From the NCBI GenBank assembly GCA_020631355.1, contig JAHDHL010000036.1:1-52665 (forward strand): 52,665 nt of DNA, read 5' to 3'. A program made the translations under genes and the position numbers. Positions within the stretch are counted from its first letter, which is position 1, and every line of letters starts with the position of its first letter. Positions 35,901 through 45,538 of the stretch are shown here, in pieces. The stretch comes from Saprospiraceae bacterium. Its GTDB lineage: Bacteria > Bacteroidota > Bacteroidia > Chitinophagales > Saprospiraceae. The notes under the pieces are model-generated. The model saw nothing but the letters and a program-made list of their open reading frames with translations. It was not told the origin of the DNA and did no database searches.

Positions 35901-36782
35901 ATGCAAGTTTTAGAGGCATTTGAACCTTTTGAAATACAAGAATTGGAATTGGAGGTGTGGCGGCAACGTCCTGTCAAGAACAACTTTTTTGAGCTTGTCC
36001 TTATCAAAGAGGGGAGGGGAACTCAATGTATTAACTATAATCTTTATACTTACAATAAGGGTAGTTTATTCTTACTGCCTCCTTTCAAATGTCATTCCTT
36101 TCAAATCGAAGAACCTACTGGATTTATTTTTCTGAAATTCACTTCCAATTTTTTTTACATCAATGGGCGGGATGCCTCAGTCCAATCGGATTGGTTTAAT
36201 CAAGCAGCTTATATTTTATCTAATTATAATCAATTGCCAGGAGATATTATTCGAAATGAATTGGATAGGCAGCATATTTATTCGCTGATTGATTTGATTG
36301 TAAAAGAGAATAAGAATTACCAATCAAGTTCCCTTACTTTAATAAGGAGTTTGATGATTAGTATTCTGGAAATTTTGTTGCGGAATATCAAACAAAGCTT
36401 TGCTTATGAAGTAGCTGATAATGTCGGAAAAGACGACCGTATAATTAAATTGCTGACTTACATTAATGAGAACCTTAATAATCCCCAACTATTAAGAGTT
36501 GAACAATTGGCAAATACATTCCTTTTGTCGCCAACATATTTGAGTGAGTTTTTTCGTAAAAAAGTGAAGATGTCTTTGCGGGAATATATCATCAAAGCGA
36601 AACTGAAATTAGTCGAAATCCGTTTGCTCAATTCGGATTATACATTGACAGAAATTGCAGCTGAATTGAGTTTTACGGATGTCAGTCACTTGTCTAAGAC
36701 TTTCAAGAGATATACAGGAATGTCAATTCGTGAATTCAAAAAACAAGGTAAGTATCAATTATTGAAACGTAATTCATGCTAA
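35901..36782 (+). CDS. AraC-family transcriptional regulator
   Basis: The 293-residue protein has an N-terminal cupin-like sensing half (QRPVKNNFFELVLIKEGRGTQCINYNLYTYNKGSLFLLPPFKCHSF) and a C-terminal double HTH (about 195-285) with LANTFLLSPTYLSEFFRKKVKMSLREYI and the second helix set LTEIAAELSFTDVSHLSKTFKRYTGMSI, a canonical AraC signature. It may control the divergent DUF1330 gene, 174 bp away. The ligand is unknown. Base use here is a little more AT-rich than in the central genes. Confidence 0.9.
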   Translation: MQVLEAFEPFEIQELELEVWRQRPVKNNFFELVLIKEGRGTQCINYNLYTYNKGSLFLLPPFKCHSFQIEEPTGFIFLKFTSNFFYINGRDASVQSDWFNQAAYILSNYNQLPGDIIRNELDRQHIYSLIDLIVKENKNYQSSSLTLIRSLMISILEILLRNIKQSFAYEVADNVGKDDRIIKLLTYINENLNNPQLLRVEQLANTFLLSPTYLSEFFRKKVKMSLREYIIKAKLKLVEIRLLNSDYTLTEIAAELSFTDVSHLSKTFKRYTGMSIREFKKQGKYQLLKRNSC

Positions 36783-36942
36783 TGTTTTTCTTTGCCAAGA
36801 AATGCTAGATACAAGTGCCGTATCAAGCGGATGCGGGTACTCGATACAAGAATCTGCAATCAGTCATATTATTGAACCAAACGAACCTGACAAATCAATG
36901 AGGAGTACAGTTAGTTGTGTATGGAGGTGCGAATATTATTGG

Positions 36943-37929
36943 CTACATTTTAATTTGGGAAACATTTATATTCCTAAAACTTTTATCACTTTGTATGATA
37001 AATTGATCCGGAGAATTGGATTCTTCATTTTTTGTTTCAATGTAAAGGTAGTTTTTGGTGTGATTTTTCCACCTTTTAATCTTAATAAATGGGCTGTCTG
37101 AATTAAATATCATTTCACTAGATGTGATTACTCCATTTTCGATTTTTCCCGAATAGATTTTATTTCTCTTTGAAAAGAGAATATTAATATCAGAATTGAT
37201 AACATCAATTGTTAATACTTCAAGTTTGAAAGACGCATAAATCAAATTTGTGGGGATAGCATTTCTATTGTCTAGCATATCAGTACAATATCCTTGTAAT
37301 GGATTCAACTTTATAGTTTTGAGAGAATCAGGATTTTCAACTAATTGGATAGAGGAGTAATTAGCACCTAAATGACGTAGTCCATTTAGGATAAAAAATT
37401 TTCCATCGGATTTAACTATTTCTTTAGGACAAGTTGACTGTAAGGTTTTTATACGATTGGTTAGTCGGTTTCTGAAAAATGTTAAACCTCCCCATTCGCC
37501 TTTACAACAACATTCAATAATATATTCTTCATCAATATAAGTGGGAGTATACAATTGGCTTAGTTGGAAAGTGTCATTTTTTAAGAGTTCAAGACTAATC
37601 TCTTTGGAAGAATTAGAATTGACTTTGTACTTGTTCCATTTTTCGTCAATTATGTAAGTTGATGATTCTGTATTTAAAATAAATTTGATTGAGGTGTCAA
37701 TGTCGAAATGAATTCTCCTTATTGTTAAATCATCCAAAAAATATAAATGATTTGAATTGGATATGAAGTATACGGTTGAGTCGATAGCGAACATTTCTTG
37801 AATATTTGAAATACTCTTATCGGTATGTGATTGGATGTTTTTGTGATGAAAGTGTGTGTGGATATTCATCTCCGAAGAGATAATCGTCATAAAGCAAAGG
37901 CTGGCTAATATTGGAGTTATTATTTTCAT
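36943..37929 (-). CDS. Secreted protein of unknown function
   Basis: The 328-residue product starts with a signal-like hydrophobic segment (MKIITPILASLCFMTIIS) and continues as a beta-rich protein with repeated hydrophobic/aromatic strands, perhaps a small propeller (SNSNHLYFLDDLTIRRI, STYIIDEKWNKYKV). A CCC cluster stands near residue 140. No family was recognised. The gene is clearly more AT-rich than its neighbours and may be a recent arrival. Confidence 0.55.
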   Translation of the reverse strand: MKIITPILASLCFMTIISSEMNIHTHFHHKNIQSHTDKSISNIQEMFAIDSTVYFISNSNHLYFLDDLTIRRIHFDIDTSIKFILNTESSTYIIDEKWNKYKVNSNSSKEISLELLKNDTFQLSQLYTPTYIDEEYIIECCCKGEWGGLTFFRNRLTNRIKTLQSTCPKEIVKSDGKFFILNGLRHLGANYSSIQLVENPDSLKTIKLNPLQGYCTDMLDNRNAIPTNLIYASFKLEVLTIDVINSDINILFSKRNKIYSGKIENGVITSSEMIFNSDSPFIKIKRWKNHTKNYLYIETKNEESNSPDQFIIQSDKSFRNINVSQIKM

Positions 37930-38042
37930 AACGATTTTTTGTGATTAACAAGTAAATATACTGAATCCTATAAAGTCTTCGGTATCCGATAAGATGTTTT
38001 GTAGTAGAGGCCTCTAGTTTGGAATAATCGGATAAAATAAAA

Positions 38043-38067
38043 GAGGCCGTTTCATCGAAACGGCCTC
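38043..38067 (-). terminator. Terminator of the beta-helix T9SS protein gene
   Basis: GAGGCCGTTTC (38043-38053) pairs perfectly with GAAACGGCCTC (38057-38067) around an ATC loop, followed on the minus strand by TTTTATTTTA. It lies 36 bp past the stop at 38104. Confidence 0.85.
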
Positions 38068-38103
38068 CTCACTCAACACAACTATAAGTAAATCAATAGA
38101 AAA

Positions 38104-40935
38104 TTAATGCTTGGTGAATTTGTGTGTACTTGAGGATATGGAACCATCAGCAGTATTGACTTGTAGGAAATAAACTCCTTTACTCAAGTCAGTGACTTGA
38201 AGATGATGAATCGTATTTCCTTGTGAAATAACCACTGCTTCTTCCTTTACCTTCATTCCGAAACTATTGTAAATGGTAACGGTTATATTTTGCTGGCTCT
38301 GAGCGTTGAGTGATATATTCAAGGTGTTCTTTGCCGGATTAGGATAAATTTGGTTAAGGCTGAGGTATCCTTGGCATGAACTCCTGAATGATATAACTTT
38401 TGAGTATTCGTATGAACCGTCTAGATCCACCATTCTAAGTCGGTAGAAAACGTTTTCATTATTATCTTCTCTGTCAGTAAACTGATAGGTTAGCATTTCC
38501 ATACTTTGACCAGCAGCATTGATGGTCATGATTTCTTCGAAATCCCTCCCATTCCAGCTTCTTTCTATGGCAAAATATGACGAGTTCTCCTCAGTGGCAG
38601 TCATCCATTCCAATTGTGCTTGGCAATCCTTTTCAGATACTTCGAATAGTACCAACTCAACCGGTAATGCGAAATCCTGAAGACTCAGTGTTGAACCTGA
38701 ACTAACTGCAGCATTTGCAGGGCCTGCACCTGTACCATCTGCTCCTGAACCACCGATTACGGTAGTTTGGTCAATGTTTCCGAATGTTGATGTTACACTG
38801 GTAATCAATCCCGGAGGGAATCCGGTAGCTTGGTAATTACCCGAACCATCAGAGACCACTGATTCAGAAGCCGTACTTCCATCATCATAGGTTACGGTTA
38901 CTGTGAAAGTCTCTCCTGCAGCAGGAACTGTGAAGTTCTCATCACTGAATAATGTACCCTCTACGGTGATAGGCATGTAGAATCCTGCACTGATATTGGA
39001 ATAGGATGATGCTCCCGTAGTTCCGTCAGTAGAATTGCTACTATGTGTGCTACCATCTACGGTGAAAGTGTGTGATTCATTCATAGTGATGTCACTATCA
39101 ATAGAACCGTCAGCACCACCTTCAGTCGTATTGGCCTTGGTTTCATCGAATCCTGCAGGAGCGTCAAAGGAAACAAAATAAGTACCCGGACCCACACCCA
39201 TGAATTCGTATGAACCACCAGTTGAAGTTACCCTGTCTTCCAATACGTTATCCGAACCGTCACAAAGTGTACAGCTGTATAGGTAAACCTCGGTGTCAAG
39301 TGTGGCATCCATTCCGCCCGATGTTCCATCGAGTGTGGTGAATGATGTTCCATCATTATTACCTGACGTTCCGTCACCATAATTATCATGGAAAATGTTA
39401 CCTGAAATGATACCCAATGCATCACATGGATTGGCTGATGCAGGAGGTGTTACGGCTTCTGCACCACTGATAGAACAATCTCCATCTGAACTGATATCCG
39501 ACAAAACACCGATTGTTGAACCTTGGGTTCCTGTAACATCATAATTGTATGTAGCAGGATTAGTGGCTCCACCCGGCATTGGGTTGGTAAAGGTCACGGA
39601 CCCGGAAGTCGTGTTGTTTGATCCAGAGAATGTTCCTGTAATATTGGCACCTGAATTATCCACGAGAATGGAATTGTTCATTGTAAGTGTTCCTGAGTTA
39701 TTCTCTATTCCCATGCCTGAACTTCCGGAGGTTCCTGTGATGGTTATTCCATCCAGATTGTAGGTCCCTGCATTTTCGATATGAAAAGCACCTCCAGCAG
39801 GTGTATTATTATTGAGGAACAATGAGTTGGTCATGGTTACGTTCGCATGTCTGAAGAAACAGGCACCACCCTCATTCACACAGCCATTGAATGCAAACAC
39901 GGAATTATTGATGACTACATCATTCCTACTGGATGTTCCTCCTGCATTACTACCGATGGCACCACCGTCACTACTTCCGCCACTTGTGCTATTATCATAA
40001 AAATAGCAACCATCCACATTCAGACTTACCCTACTATTGATCATAATGGCACCACCACCACCTGCAGAAAGCGCTGAACCACCAGTCGCAATATTACTGG
40101 AGAAGTTGGAATTGGTGACATTAAGCGTCATTTGGGTTGTTGCGTATATGGCTCCACCACCCACGCCTGAGGATGTGGTATTGTTATTTTCAAAACTACA
40201 TCCATTGAAAGATACTGTAGTGTAAGTACGGTCAGGAGCAGAGAGATTACCTGAAATTTGTACTGCACCACCATTTCCATCCCGTCCGTTACATCTGAAT
40301 CGGGTATTGTTGAATGTCGCATCGATTGTATTGGAATCATCACCAGTGATTTGTACAGCACCTGAATTGGCCGTATTGCTAATGGCGTCAGATGAGGTGG
40401 GATTGCCGATGAATGCACAATCATTGAATGTAACACTCGTATTGCCATTGACAGCTGAAATGACGACAGGTTGTGTTGTGGAACCATTGGCAAATATTAC
40501 ATTTTCGATGACTGCATTGTCACAGTTATCCAGTACCAAGGAACCTGTAGAACGATTGAAACCATCGAATGTGAAATTCCTGATGGTAAGGTTGTCTATA
40601 TTGGAGACATCGAAGAAGCCGAGACCTGCAGCAGTCGCATCAATATATGAACCCTGACCATCTATGGTCAGTCCTGAAAGATTGTTACCTACTGCACCAA
40701 CAAGGGTACTCAAACCCCAGTTGCCACCCGGCGAAGCATTCGTGAACATGCTAGGGTCTACCAAAATGGTTTGGTTGGGTGCATCATTGGCCACAGCCGT
40801 ATTGATGGCATCCTGAAGTGTACCGTTACCGGAACATGGACCTGCCTGAATGGTTTGTGCCTGAATGTTGGATTGTATAATCAAAAGGAATAAAAGTAGG
40901 GGGAATAACTTAGCTATTGTAAAGTGATTATTCAT
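38104..40935 (-). CDS. Large secreted beta-helix protein with T9SS sorting domain
   Basis: The ATG at 40935 (MNNHFTIAK) gives a proper signal peptide; a longer frame adds eight residues. About 943 residues. Residues about 30-470 are a right-handed beta-helix of the polymorphic-membrane-protein type, with NNSTFxxN-like rungs (SFENNNTTSSGVGGGAIYA, FSSNIATGGSALS). Two SdrD B/Cna B-like domains follow (GNIFHDNYGDGTSG, VEGTLFSDENFTVPA). The end is a T9SS type A sorting domain: YPNPAKNTLNISL, a central strand set and GVYFLQVNT. The protein is exported across the outer membrane and likely held on the surface; an adhesin role is inferred. Confidence 0.85.
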   Translation of the reverse strand: MNNHFTIAKLFPLLLFLLIIQSNIQAQTIQAGPCSGNGTLQDAINTAVANDAPNQTILVDPSMFTNASPGGNWGLSTLVGAVGNNLSGLTIDGQGSYIDATAAGLGFFDVSNIDNLTIRNFTFDGFNRSTGSLVLDNCDNAVIENVIFANGSTTQPVVISAVNGNTSVTFNDCAFIGNPTSSDAISNTANSGAVQITGDDSNTIDATFNNTRFRCNGRDGNGGAVQISGNLSAPDRTYTTVSFNGCSFENNNTTSSGVGGGAIYATTQMTLNVTNSNFSSNIATGGSALSAGGGGAIMINSRVSLNVDGCYFYDNSTSGGSSDGGAIGSNAGGTSSRNDVVINNSVFAFNGCVNEGGACFFRHANVTMTNSLFLNNNTPAGGAFHIENAGTYNLDGITITGTSGSSGMGIENNSGTLTMNNSILVDNSGANITGTFSGSNNTTSGSVTFTNPMPGGATNPATYNYDVTGTQGSTIGVLSDISSDGDCSISGAEAVTPPASANPCDALGIISGNIFHDNYGDGTSGNNDGTSFTTLDGTSGGMDATLDTEVYLYSCTLCDGSDNVLEDRVTSTGGSYEFMGVGPGTYFVSFDAPAGFDETKANTTEGGADGSIDSDITMNESHTFTVDGSTHSSNSTDGTTGASSYSNISAGFYMPITVEGTLFSDENFTVPAAGETFTVTVTYDDGSTASESVVSDGSGNYQATGFPPGLITSVTSTFGNIDQTTVIGGSGADGTGAGPANAAVSSGSTLSLQDFALPVELVLFEVSEKDCQAQLEWMTATEENSSYFAIERSWNGRDFEEIMTINAAGQSMEMLTYQFTDREDNNENVFYRLRMVDLDGSYEYSKVISFRSSCQGYLSLNQIYPNPAKNTLNISLNAQSQQNITVTIYNSFGMKVKEEAVVISQGNTIHHLQVTDLSKGVYFLQVNTADGSISSSTHKFTKH

Positions 40936-41168
40936 AGCTTGAGTGAGTTTGCAACCCAAATAGCCTCCTAGGTCAGTAGGGGATAGTTTGGGTAAATAGT
41001 TCTGAAATGTAGTTAGAATTAGTGTGTGGGGAATCTAACTAGTACCTCGTAAAGTTAATTCTTGAGCTGTAGTATTACAACTTAAAAGTCTGGAATATTT
41101 TAGATTTCTAAAATGGTTTATATTTTTTAAATAATTGATAAACAATATTTTGTGTAGTTACTTGTGGC

Positions 41169-41198
41169 TTGATTGTAAAGATTAAAGTAGTATCTTTG
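41169..41198 (+). promoter_or_regulatory. Promoter of the helical-repeat gene at 41229
   Basis: TTG (41169-41171) and TATCTTTG (41191-41198) are exactly 19 bp apart, an ideal Bacteroidota promoter. The GTG start at 41229 is 30 bp downstream. The remaining space 40936-41168 is AT-rich without other features. Confidence 0.7.
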
Positions 41199-41228
41199 TA
41201 GAAGTGATAATAGAAAAAGAATAGTAGT

Positions 41229-42740
41229 GTGAAGAATGATAAATTGTTTGCCTTGATTCGATCCATGAATAAATCCGAAAAAAGGTATTTTCAGTTATTC
41301 TCCGGTATATCTGGTGATGCTAAGGGAAAGCGATACTTGCAGGTTTTCAATGCGATGCAATCCTTGAAACGGTATGATGAGAAATTGCTGACCAAGCGAC
41401 TCATTGACAAGGGGATAAGTATTAAGAATTTGAGTGTTGAGAAACATTATCTTTACAATCAAATCCTAAAGGCCCTATGTCAGGTTAATAGTATCAAGAG
41501 CGCCAAGGTGGAAGTAAGGCAGTATATGGATATGGCTGAGGTACTGTTCACAAAGGGACTATACGAGCAGGCGCTGAATTTTTGTCATAAGGCGCTAAAA
41601 ACAATAGATGAATACCAAATCATGGGGTTGAGAACAGACGCCCTATTGATGGAGCGTAAAGTCCTTGGGTATCTATCAAATAATGAGGAGTTATTGGATA
41701 ATTCCGAACGGTTTCGTTCCTCGATCCAAGGACTGGATGAATTCCTGCATCAGGATGAACTTTACAGGGATAGTATCCGGCAATTGTATAAGGTTGGCAA
41801 AGTAAGGAATGATGAGGAAGCTACTGTATTCCAATCCATCTTGAAACAATTGGATACTGAAAAGGAGCAGATGGGACTTCACGCCAGTATTCGAAGGAAT
41901 CAGACCTTGGCTGCCATCCACTTTTCAAATAATGAAGTGGAAAAGGAGTACGAATGCATGAGGAATAACTTGGATCTGATGGATGGCCATCCCAAATTCA
42001 AGGAGGAACACATTTATGAATATGTGGTTTTTTATAGCCACATTCTAAGGATGGCCAAGAAAATAAAGGAGGAAAACTATCCTTTACTATTGGAGGAATT
42101 TCTGGAGTTGGGTGAATCCATAGAAGCCAGCAAACCCAATATCAAAGCACGGGTATTCAGTTTGGCTTACAGTACGGAATCTGTTAGATTATTGGAGTTG
42201 GGAGATTTTGAAAGGGGAGTACAGCTCATTCCGACCATCCAGGGTATCCTCAAGGAATATGGCGATTTCATTCCAAGGTCCGTTCACATGACTTTCGAAT
42301 ACAAGTTTGCATATTTCCATTTTGGGAATGGGAATCTGACACGGGCCTTGGCACACATCAATGTGGTCATCAATGATTATTCTGAATCGGATAGGAATGA
42401 TGTCTTTCGGTATGCCAAGATTTTCAGCATGATTATCCACTTTGAATTGGGGAATTATGCGCTAATTTCCTATCATACCCGTTCCATGATGAGTTATCTG
42501 AAAAGGAGGGGAATTCTTTATCCCACAGAAAAGGATATCATTCATTGTCTGAAGAATTTGCCAAAATGCAAGGGCGAGGAAACCCGCCATAAGTTATTGG
42601 CTGACACCAAGGAAAAGATACTGGTTCATTTTGAGGAAGACCAAAGAGAAAAGAATCTATTATTATTCTTTGATATCATTGCTTGGTTGGAAAGTAAAAT
42701 CACGGGGCAATCTTTTGGAGATGTAAAACGTGATAAATGA
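41229..42740 (+). CDS. TPR-like helical-repeat protein with GTG start, function unknown
   Basis: The start is a GTG at 41229 (KNDKLFALIRSMNKSEKRYF), supported by a promoter 30 bp upstream and because the next ATG lies inside the conserved-looking lead. The 503-residue product is almost fully helical with TPR-like pairs (MAEVLFTKGLYEQALNFCHKALKTIDEY, ALAHINVVINDYSES) and has no signal peptide, so it should be cytoplasmic. No enzyme motif was seen. It is followed after 37 bp by a membrane-anchored protein gene, with which it forms an operon closed by the terminator at 43629. Confidence 0.7.
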   Translation: MKNDKLFALIRSMNKSEKRYFQLFSGISGDAKGKRYLQVFNAMQSLKRYDEKLLTKRLIDKGISIKNLSVEKHYLYNQILKALCQVNSIKSAKVEVRQYMDMAEVLFTKGLYEQALNFCHKALKTIDEYQIMGLRTDALLMERKVLGYLSNNEELLDNSERFRSSIQGLDEFLHQDELYRDSIRQLYKVGKVRNDEEATVFQSILKQLDTEKEQMGLHASIRRNQTLAAIHFSNNEVEKEYECMRNNLDLMDGHPKFKEEHIYEYVVFYSHILRMAKKIKEENYPLLLEEFLELGESIEASKPNIKARVFSLAYSTESVRLLELGDFERGVQLIPTIQGILKEYGDFIPRSVHMTFEYKFAYFHFGNGNLTRALAHINVVINDYSESDRNDVFRYAKIFSMIIHFELGNYALISYHTRSMMSYLKRRGILYPTEKDIIHCLKNLPKCKGEETRHKLLADTKEKILVHFEEDQREKNLLLFFDIIAWLESKITGQSFGDVKRDK

Positions 42741-42777
42741 GTCGATTAGATAATTATCAAACAACAACACTTATTCC

Positions 42778-43611
42778 ATGAAAATTAACTTTCAAAAAGT
42801 ACGGAATTTCAACCAACTCATCCTGGCCATAGCAGGTAGTTTTGTGGCTATATTATTAATCACCTTATTGGTTATCCTATTGGTGACATCAATCAATAAT
42901 ATGATAAATTACCGTTCCAACCAAGTGGAAACAGGAATCATAGCTACGGAAGAAGCTGAGGAACTGGTACGGGATAGTATGAGAAAGCAGATTGTTTCCT
43001 TCAGTACCTTATCCAATATTGATTCTGTTCGGCAGTTATTCATCGTACCTGTTTCGCAAGCGAATTTGAAAGATGCTGAAAGCTCTTATGATTCGGATTA
43101 CATGAGTAGTGGCCCTGGTTTCAGTAAGACCAAGTTCCGTAGTTACAGGTCAGATAGGATATATAATAATCTTATACTTTATAATGCATTGGAAAATGAA
43201 AGTCATGTCATATTCGATTTCAGGATTTGTGTGACCGGATATCAATACCATCAGGGAAAAGATGATGATTTTATCGTAATCATGGGGAGTGAGAATGATA
43301 GCAATAAGGATAATGTAATCAACGAAAAGGATCTGAAGGGTATCTATATTTATGAATTGGCTACCAAGCAGATGACAAAGCTGGAAATCGGAAAGTCGAT
43401 GACAGTAGTTGATATAGATCAACCCGATAATGCTGATTTCCTAATCGGAAAATTAGCTTGGGATAAGAACGGGAATGGAACTTATGATAAGTACTACGAA
43501 CCGATGATTTACAAGCGGATAGACTTGGTGAATAAGAGTTTGATTCCCATTCTTGAGGATGGACAAATGGAAAAGATTCAGCAATTATTGGAAGGGATTA
43601 CGTCTAATTAA
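42778..43611 (+). CDS. Membrane-anchored protein of unknown function
   Basis: A 277-residue protein with one N-terminal membrane helix (about 14-42, LAIAGSFVAILLITLLVILLV) and a long soluble part outside. That part has two calcium-loop-like segments, DSNKDNVINEKDL and DKNGNGTYDKYYEP, both of the DxNxDG or DxNGNG kind. No family was recognised. The gene follows the helical-repeat gene closely, so the two products may work together. Confidence 0.65.
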   Translation: MKINFQKVRNFNQLILAIAGSFVAILLITLLVILLVTSINNMINYRSNQVETGIIATEEAEELVRDSMRKQIVSFSTLSNIDSVRQLFIVPVSQANLKDAESSYDSDYMSSGPGFSKTKFRSYRSDRIYNNLILYNALENESHVIFDFRICVTGYQYHQGKDDDFIVIMGSENDSNKDNVINEKDLKGIYIYELATKQMTKLEIGKSMTVVDIDQPDNADFLIGKLAWDKNGNGTYDKYYEPMIYKRIDLVNKSLIPILEDGQMEKIQQLLEGITSN

Positions 43612-43628
43612 TGATTTCGGATACAAGC

Positions 43629-43663
43629 AACAAGGCCTATATCAAAATGATATAGGCCTTGTT
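43629..43663. terminator. Bidirectional terminator, perfect 16-bp stem
   Basis: AACAAGGCCTATATCA (43629-43644) pairs perfectly with TGATATAGGCCTTGTT (43648-43663) around AAA. It lies between the convergent membrane-protein gene (plus) and the oxidoreductase gene (minus). Confidence 0.85.
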
Positions 43664-43687
43664 GTCAATAGTTATTGGAATTCCATT

Positions 43688-44692
43688 CTATTCTTTCACT
43701 TTGAGTACCAATTTACCCATCTTATCCCCATTGAATAATCTGAGGAATGTTTCCCTGAAATTCTCAATGCCCTCATAGACATCCTCCTTGGACTTCAGTT
43801 TGCCTTGCATGATCCATCCTCCCATTTCAAAGGCTGCTTTCTGGTAGTCCTTGACATAATCCATCACGACCATACCTTGCATGGTGGCTCGGTTAACGAG
43901 AAGCGAAAGATAATTGCTAGGGCCTTTGATGGCAGTGGTATTGTTGTATTGTGAAATGGCTCCGCAGATGACAACCCTTGCGTGCATTCTCAATTTGGCA
44001 AGTGCCTCATCCAGAATGTCTCCACCCACATTATCAAAATATACATCTATACCCTTGGGACATTCCCTTTTGATACCGTCCCTAACGGATTCACTCTTGT
44101 AATCTATGGCACCATCAAATCCCAATTCATTGACGATGTAGTCACATTTTTTCTGTCCACCGGCAATACCAATGACCTTACAACCCTTGATTTTGGCGAT
44201 TTGCCCTACAATGCTTCCTACGGCACCTGCAGCACCTGAAACCAAAACGACATCGCCCTCTTTGATTTTACCCACTTCAAGGATTCCGAAATAGGCAGTC
44301 ATACCCGGCATACCCAAGGTGCCGATGTACATGGGTAATGGTGCTACATTGGGATCAACAGGATAGTAGTTTTTTCCATCCGTCAGTGAATATTGTTGTA
44401 CACCTCCCCAGCCGGAAAGGAAGTCCCCCTCCTTGAATCTCGGATGATTGTTGGCCTTGATGACCTTTCCGACCGTGCCGGCCCTCATGACTTCACCAAT
44501 CTGAACGGGAGGTATATAGGATTTACTATCGTTCATCCAGCCCCTCATTGCAGGGTCCAGGGAAATATAATGGTTCTCGATTACGATTTCACCCGCTGCC
44601 GGTTCTGGAATCGGATTGGATTCCAATGTCCATGTGGATTCATCAGGAAGGCCTACGGGCCTCTGGACTAATTTGACTTGCTTATTCACCAT
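43688..44692 (-). CDS. NADP-dependent oxidoreductase, MDR superfamily (CurA/LTB4DH-like)
   Basis: The 334-residue enzyme has the GroES-like N-terminal fold (PAAGEIVIENHYISLDPAMRGWM, a strong mark of the prostaglandin/leukotriene B4 reductase group) and a Rossmann NADP-binding part (VLVSGAAGAVGSIVGQIAK, about 145-165). VDVYFDNVGGDILDEAL and ICGAISQYN follow. It lacks the zinc-binding Cys residues of alcohol dehydrogenases. Members reduce the double bond of alpha,beta-unsaturated aldehydes or ketones with NADPH, often as detoxification. Length is typical. Confidence 0.92.
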   Translation of the reverse strand: MVNKQVKLVQRPVGLPDESTWTLESNPIPEPAAGEIVIENHYISLDPAMRGWMNDSKSYIPPVQIGEVMRAGTVGKVIKANNHPRFKEGDFLSGWGGVQQYSLTDGKNYYPVDPNVAPLPMYIGTLGMPGMTAYFGILEVGKIKEGDVVLVSGAAGAVGSIVGQIAKIKGCKVIGIAGGQKKCDYIVNELGFDGAIDYKSESVRDGIKRECPKGIDVYFDNVGGDILDEALAKLRMHARVVICGAISQYNNTTAIKGPSNYLSLLVNRATMQGMVVMDYVKDYQKAAFEMGGWIMQGKLKSKEDVYEGIENFRETFLRLFNGDKMGKLVLKVKE

Positions 44693-44802
44693 GATTATAA
44701 TGTTGTTAGGAATAATTCAATTAATGGAAAGCGAATATAAACCCAACAATGCATTCTTTGTGAATGTTTGGATAAAATGAATAGGTATAAAATAAAAAAC
44801 GA

Positions 44803-44824
44803 CAGCAACGCAATTGCGTGCTGC
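44803..44824 (-). terminator. Terminator of the gene at 44882
   Basis: On the minus strand CAGCA/TGCTG with a CGCAATTGCG core forms a hairpin followed by TCGTTTTTTATTTT. A further small hairpin (AGCTC-TATT-GAGCT) stands between it and the stop codon. Confidence 0.7.
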
Positions 44825-44881
44825 CGAATTAGTAAGCTCTATTGAGCTATACCCCCCTTTTCTTCATCCACGGGGTGGATA

Positions 44882-45538
44882 TTAGTTCTTCATGGCTACT
44901 CTGTACTCATTGGTGTCGTGCTGATTTTCAACCCAGTAGTTGTAATCCTCAACCATTCTGTCCATATTCTTCAACTTGAAGTCCTTGGAACCCAAACGAG
45001 TGGTAAGAGCCTTGTAATCCTTGAATAATTTCTTGGTTTGTGCAGAGAAGTTCTCCTCATCAACCTTTTCGAAGTTTCCATCCTCATCCTCAACAAAGAA
45101 TGAATATGTATATGGATTCTTCACATCATTTCTTACTTCAACATAGAAGCAGTATAGTGAATAGTGACCATCGGTTACCTCCTTGTGCATGAATACAGTG
45201 GTAGGTCCGAACATTCTGGATGGACGGTCAGATTTTCTTGTATCATATTCAACCAGACGAGTCGTTTTCTTTCCTGTACAATCCAAAACAGTTTCGTTGA
45301 ATGCGTAACCCTTTAGTTGGTTAGGCTTATATACGGTCTTCTTGGAAGAACCGGTCTTGAAAAACTTCACTTGGATTTGATTGTCAGCCCAATCAGCAAC
45401 TATAATCTGACCCTTTATTTTCTTTCCTGAGTTATCAATTACATATCCAGGAACTTTGTCACCTTTCTTGGTTTGGGCATTTATGGTAGCAGTTAATCCG
45501 AATGTTACTAACAAAAGTAGAGTAGCAAAATTTTTCAT
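44882..45538 (-). CDS. Secreted protein of unknown function
   Basis: The 218-residue product has a signal peptide (about 1-21, ending TINAQ) followed by a short basic lead and a beta-rich domain starting VPGYVIDNSGKKIKGQIIVADWADNQIQVKFF. This pattern of a strand-rich domain that begins right after the signal is common in envelope proteins of this phylum. No catalytic motif was seen. A 16-base stretch in it happens to match the RNA element loop, but it is explained by the codons. Confidence 0.6.
   Translation of the reverse strand: MKNFATLLLLVTFGLTATINAQTKKGDKVPGYVIDNSGKKIKGQIIVADWADNQIQVKFFKTGSSKKTVYKPNQLKGYAFNETVLDCTGKKTTRLVEYDTRKSDRPSRMFGPTTVFMHKEVTDGHYSLYCFYVEVRNDVKNPYTYSFFVEDEDGNFEKVDEENFSAQTKKLFKDYKALTTRLGSKDFKLKNMDRMVEDYNYWVENQHDTNEYRVAMKN

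Noticed and set aside
36802-37101. A 99-residue plus-strand open frame downstream of the AraC gene.
   Set aside because: Most of it lies opposite the gene at 36943 and it has no recognisable domain.
38104-40935. Repeated plus-strand open frames opposite the beta-helix protein.
   Set aside because: They are shadows caused by the regular base use of the repeat protein; none has a signal or domain.
44800-44881. The minus strand reads GGGGGTATAGCTCAATAGAGC, like the 5' half of a tRNA.
   Set aside because: The D-loop would be only four bases, there is no anticodon arm, T-arm or CCA end, and the 3' part is the terminator hairpin of the gene at 44882.
45125-45152. A stretch CATTTCTTACTTCAAC inside the gene at 44882-45538 matches the loop start of the RNA elements.
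   Set aside because: It encodes conserved-looking residues of that protein on the other strand and has no AGGT/ACCT or GATTACCT partners, so the match is most likely chance.
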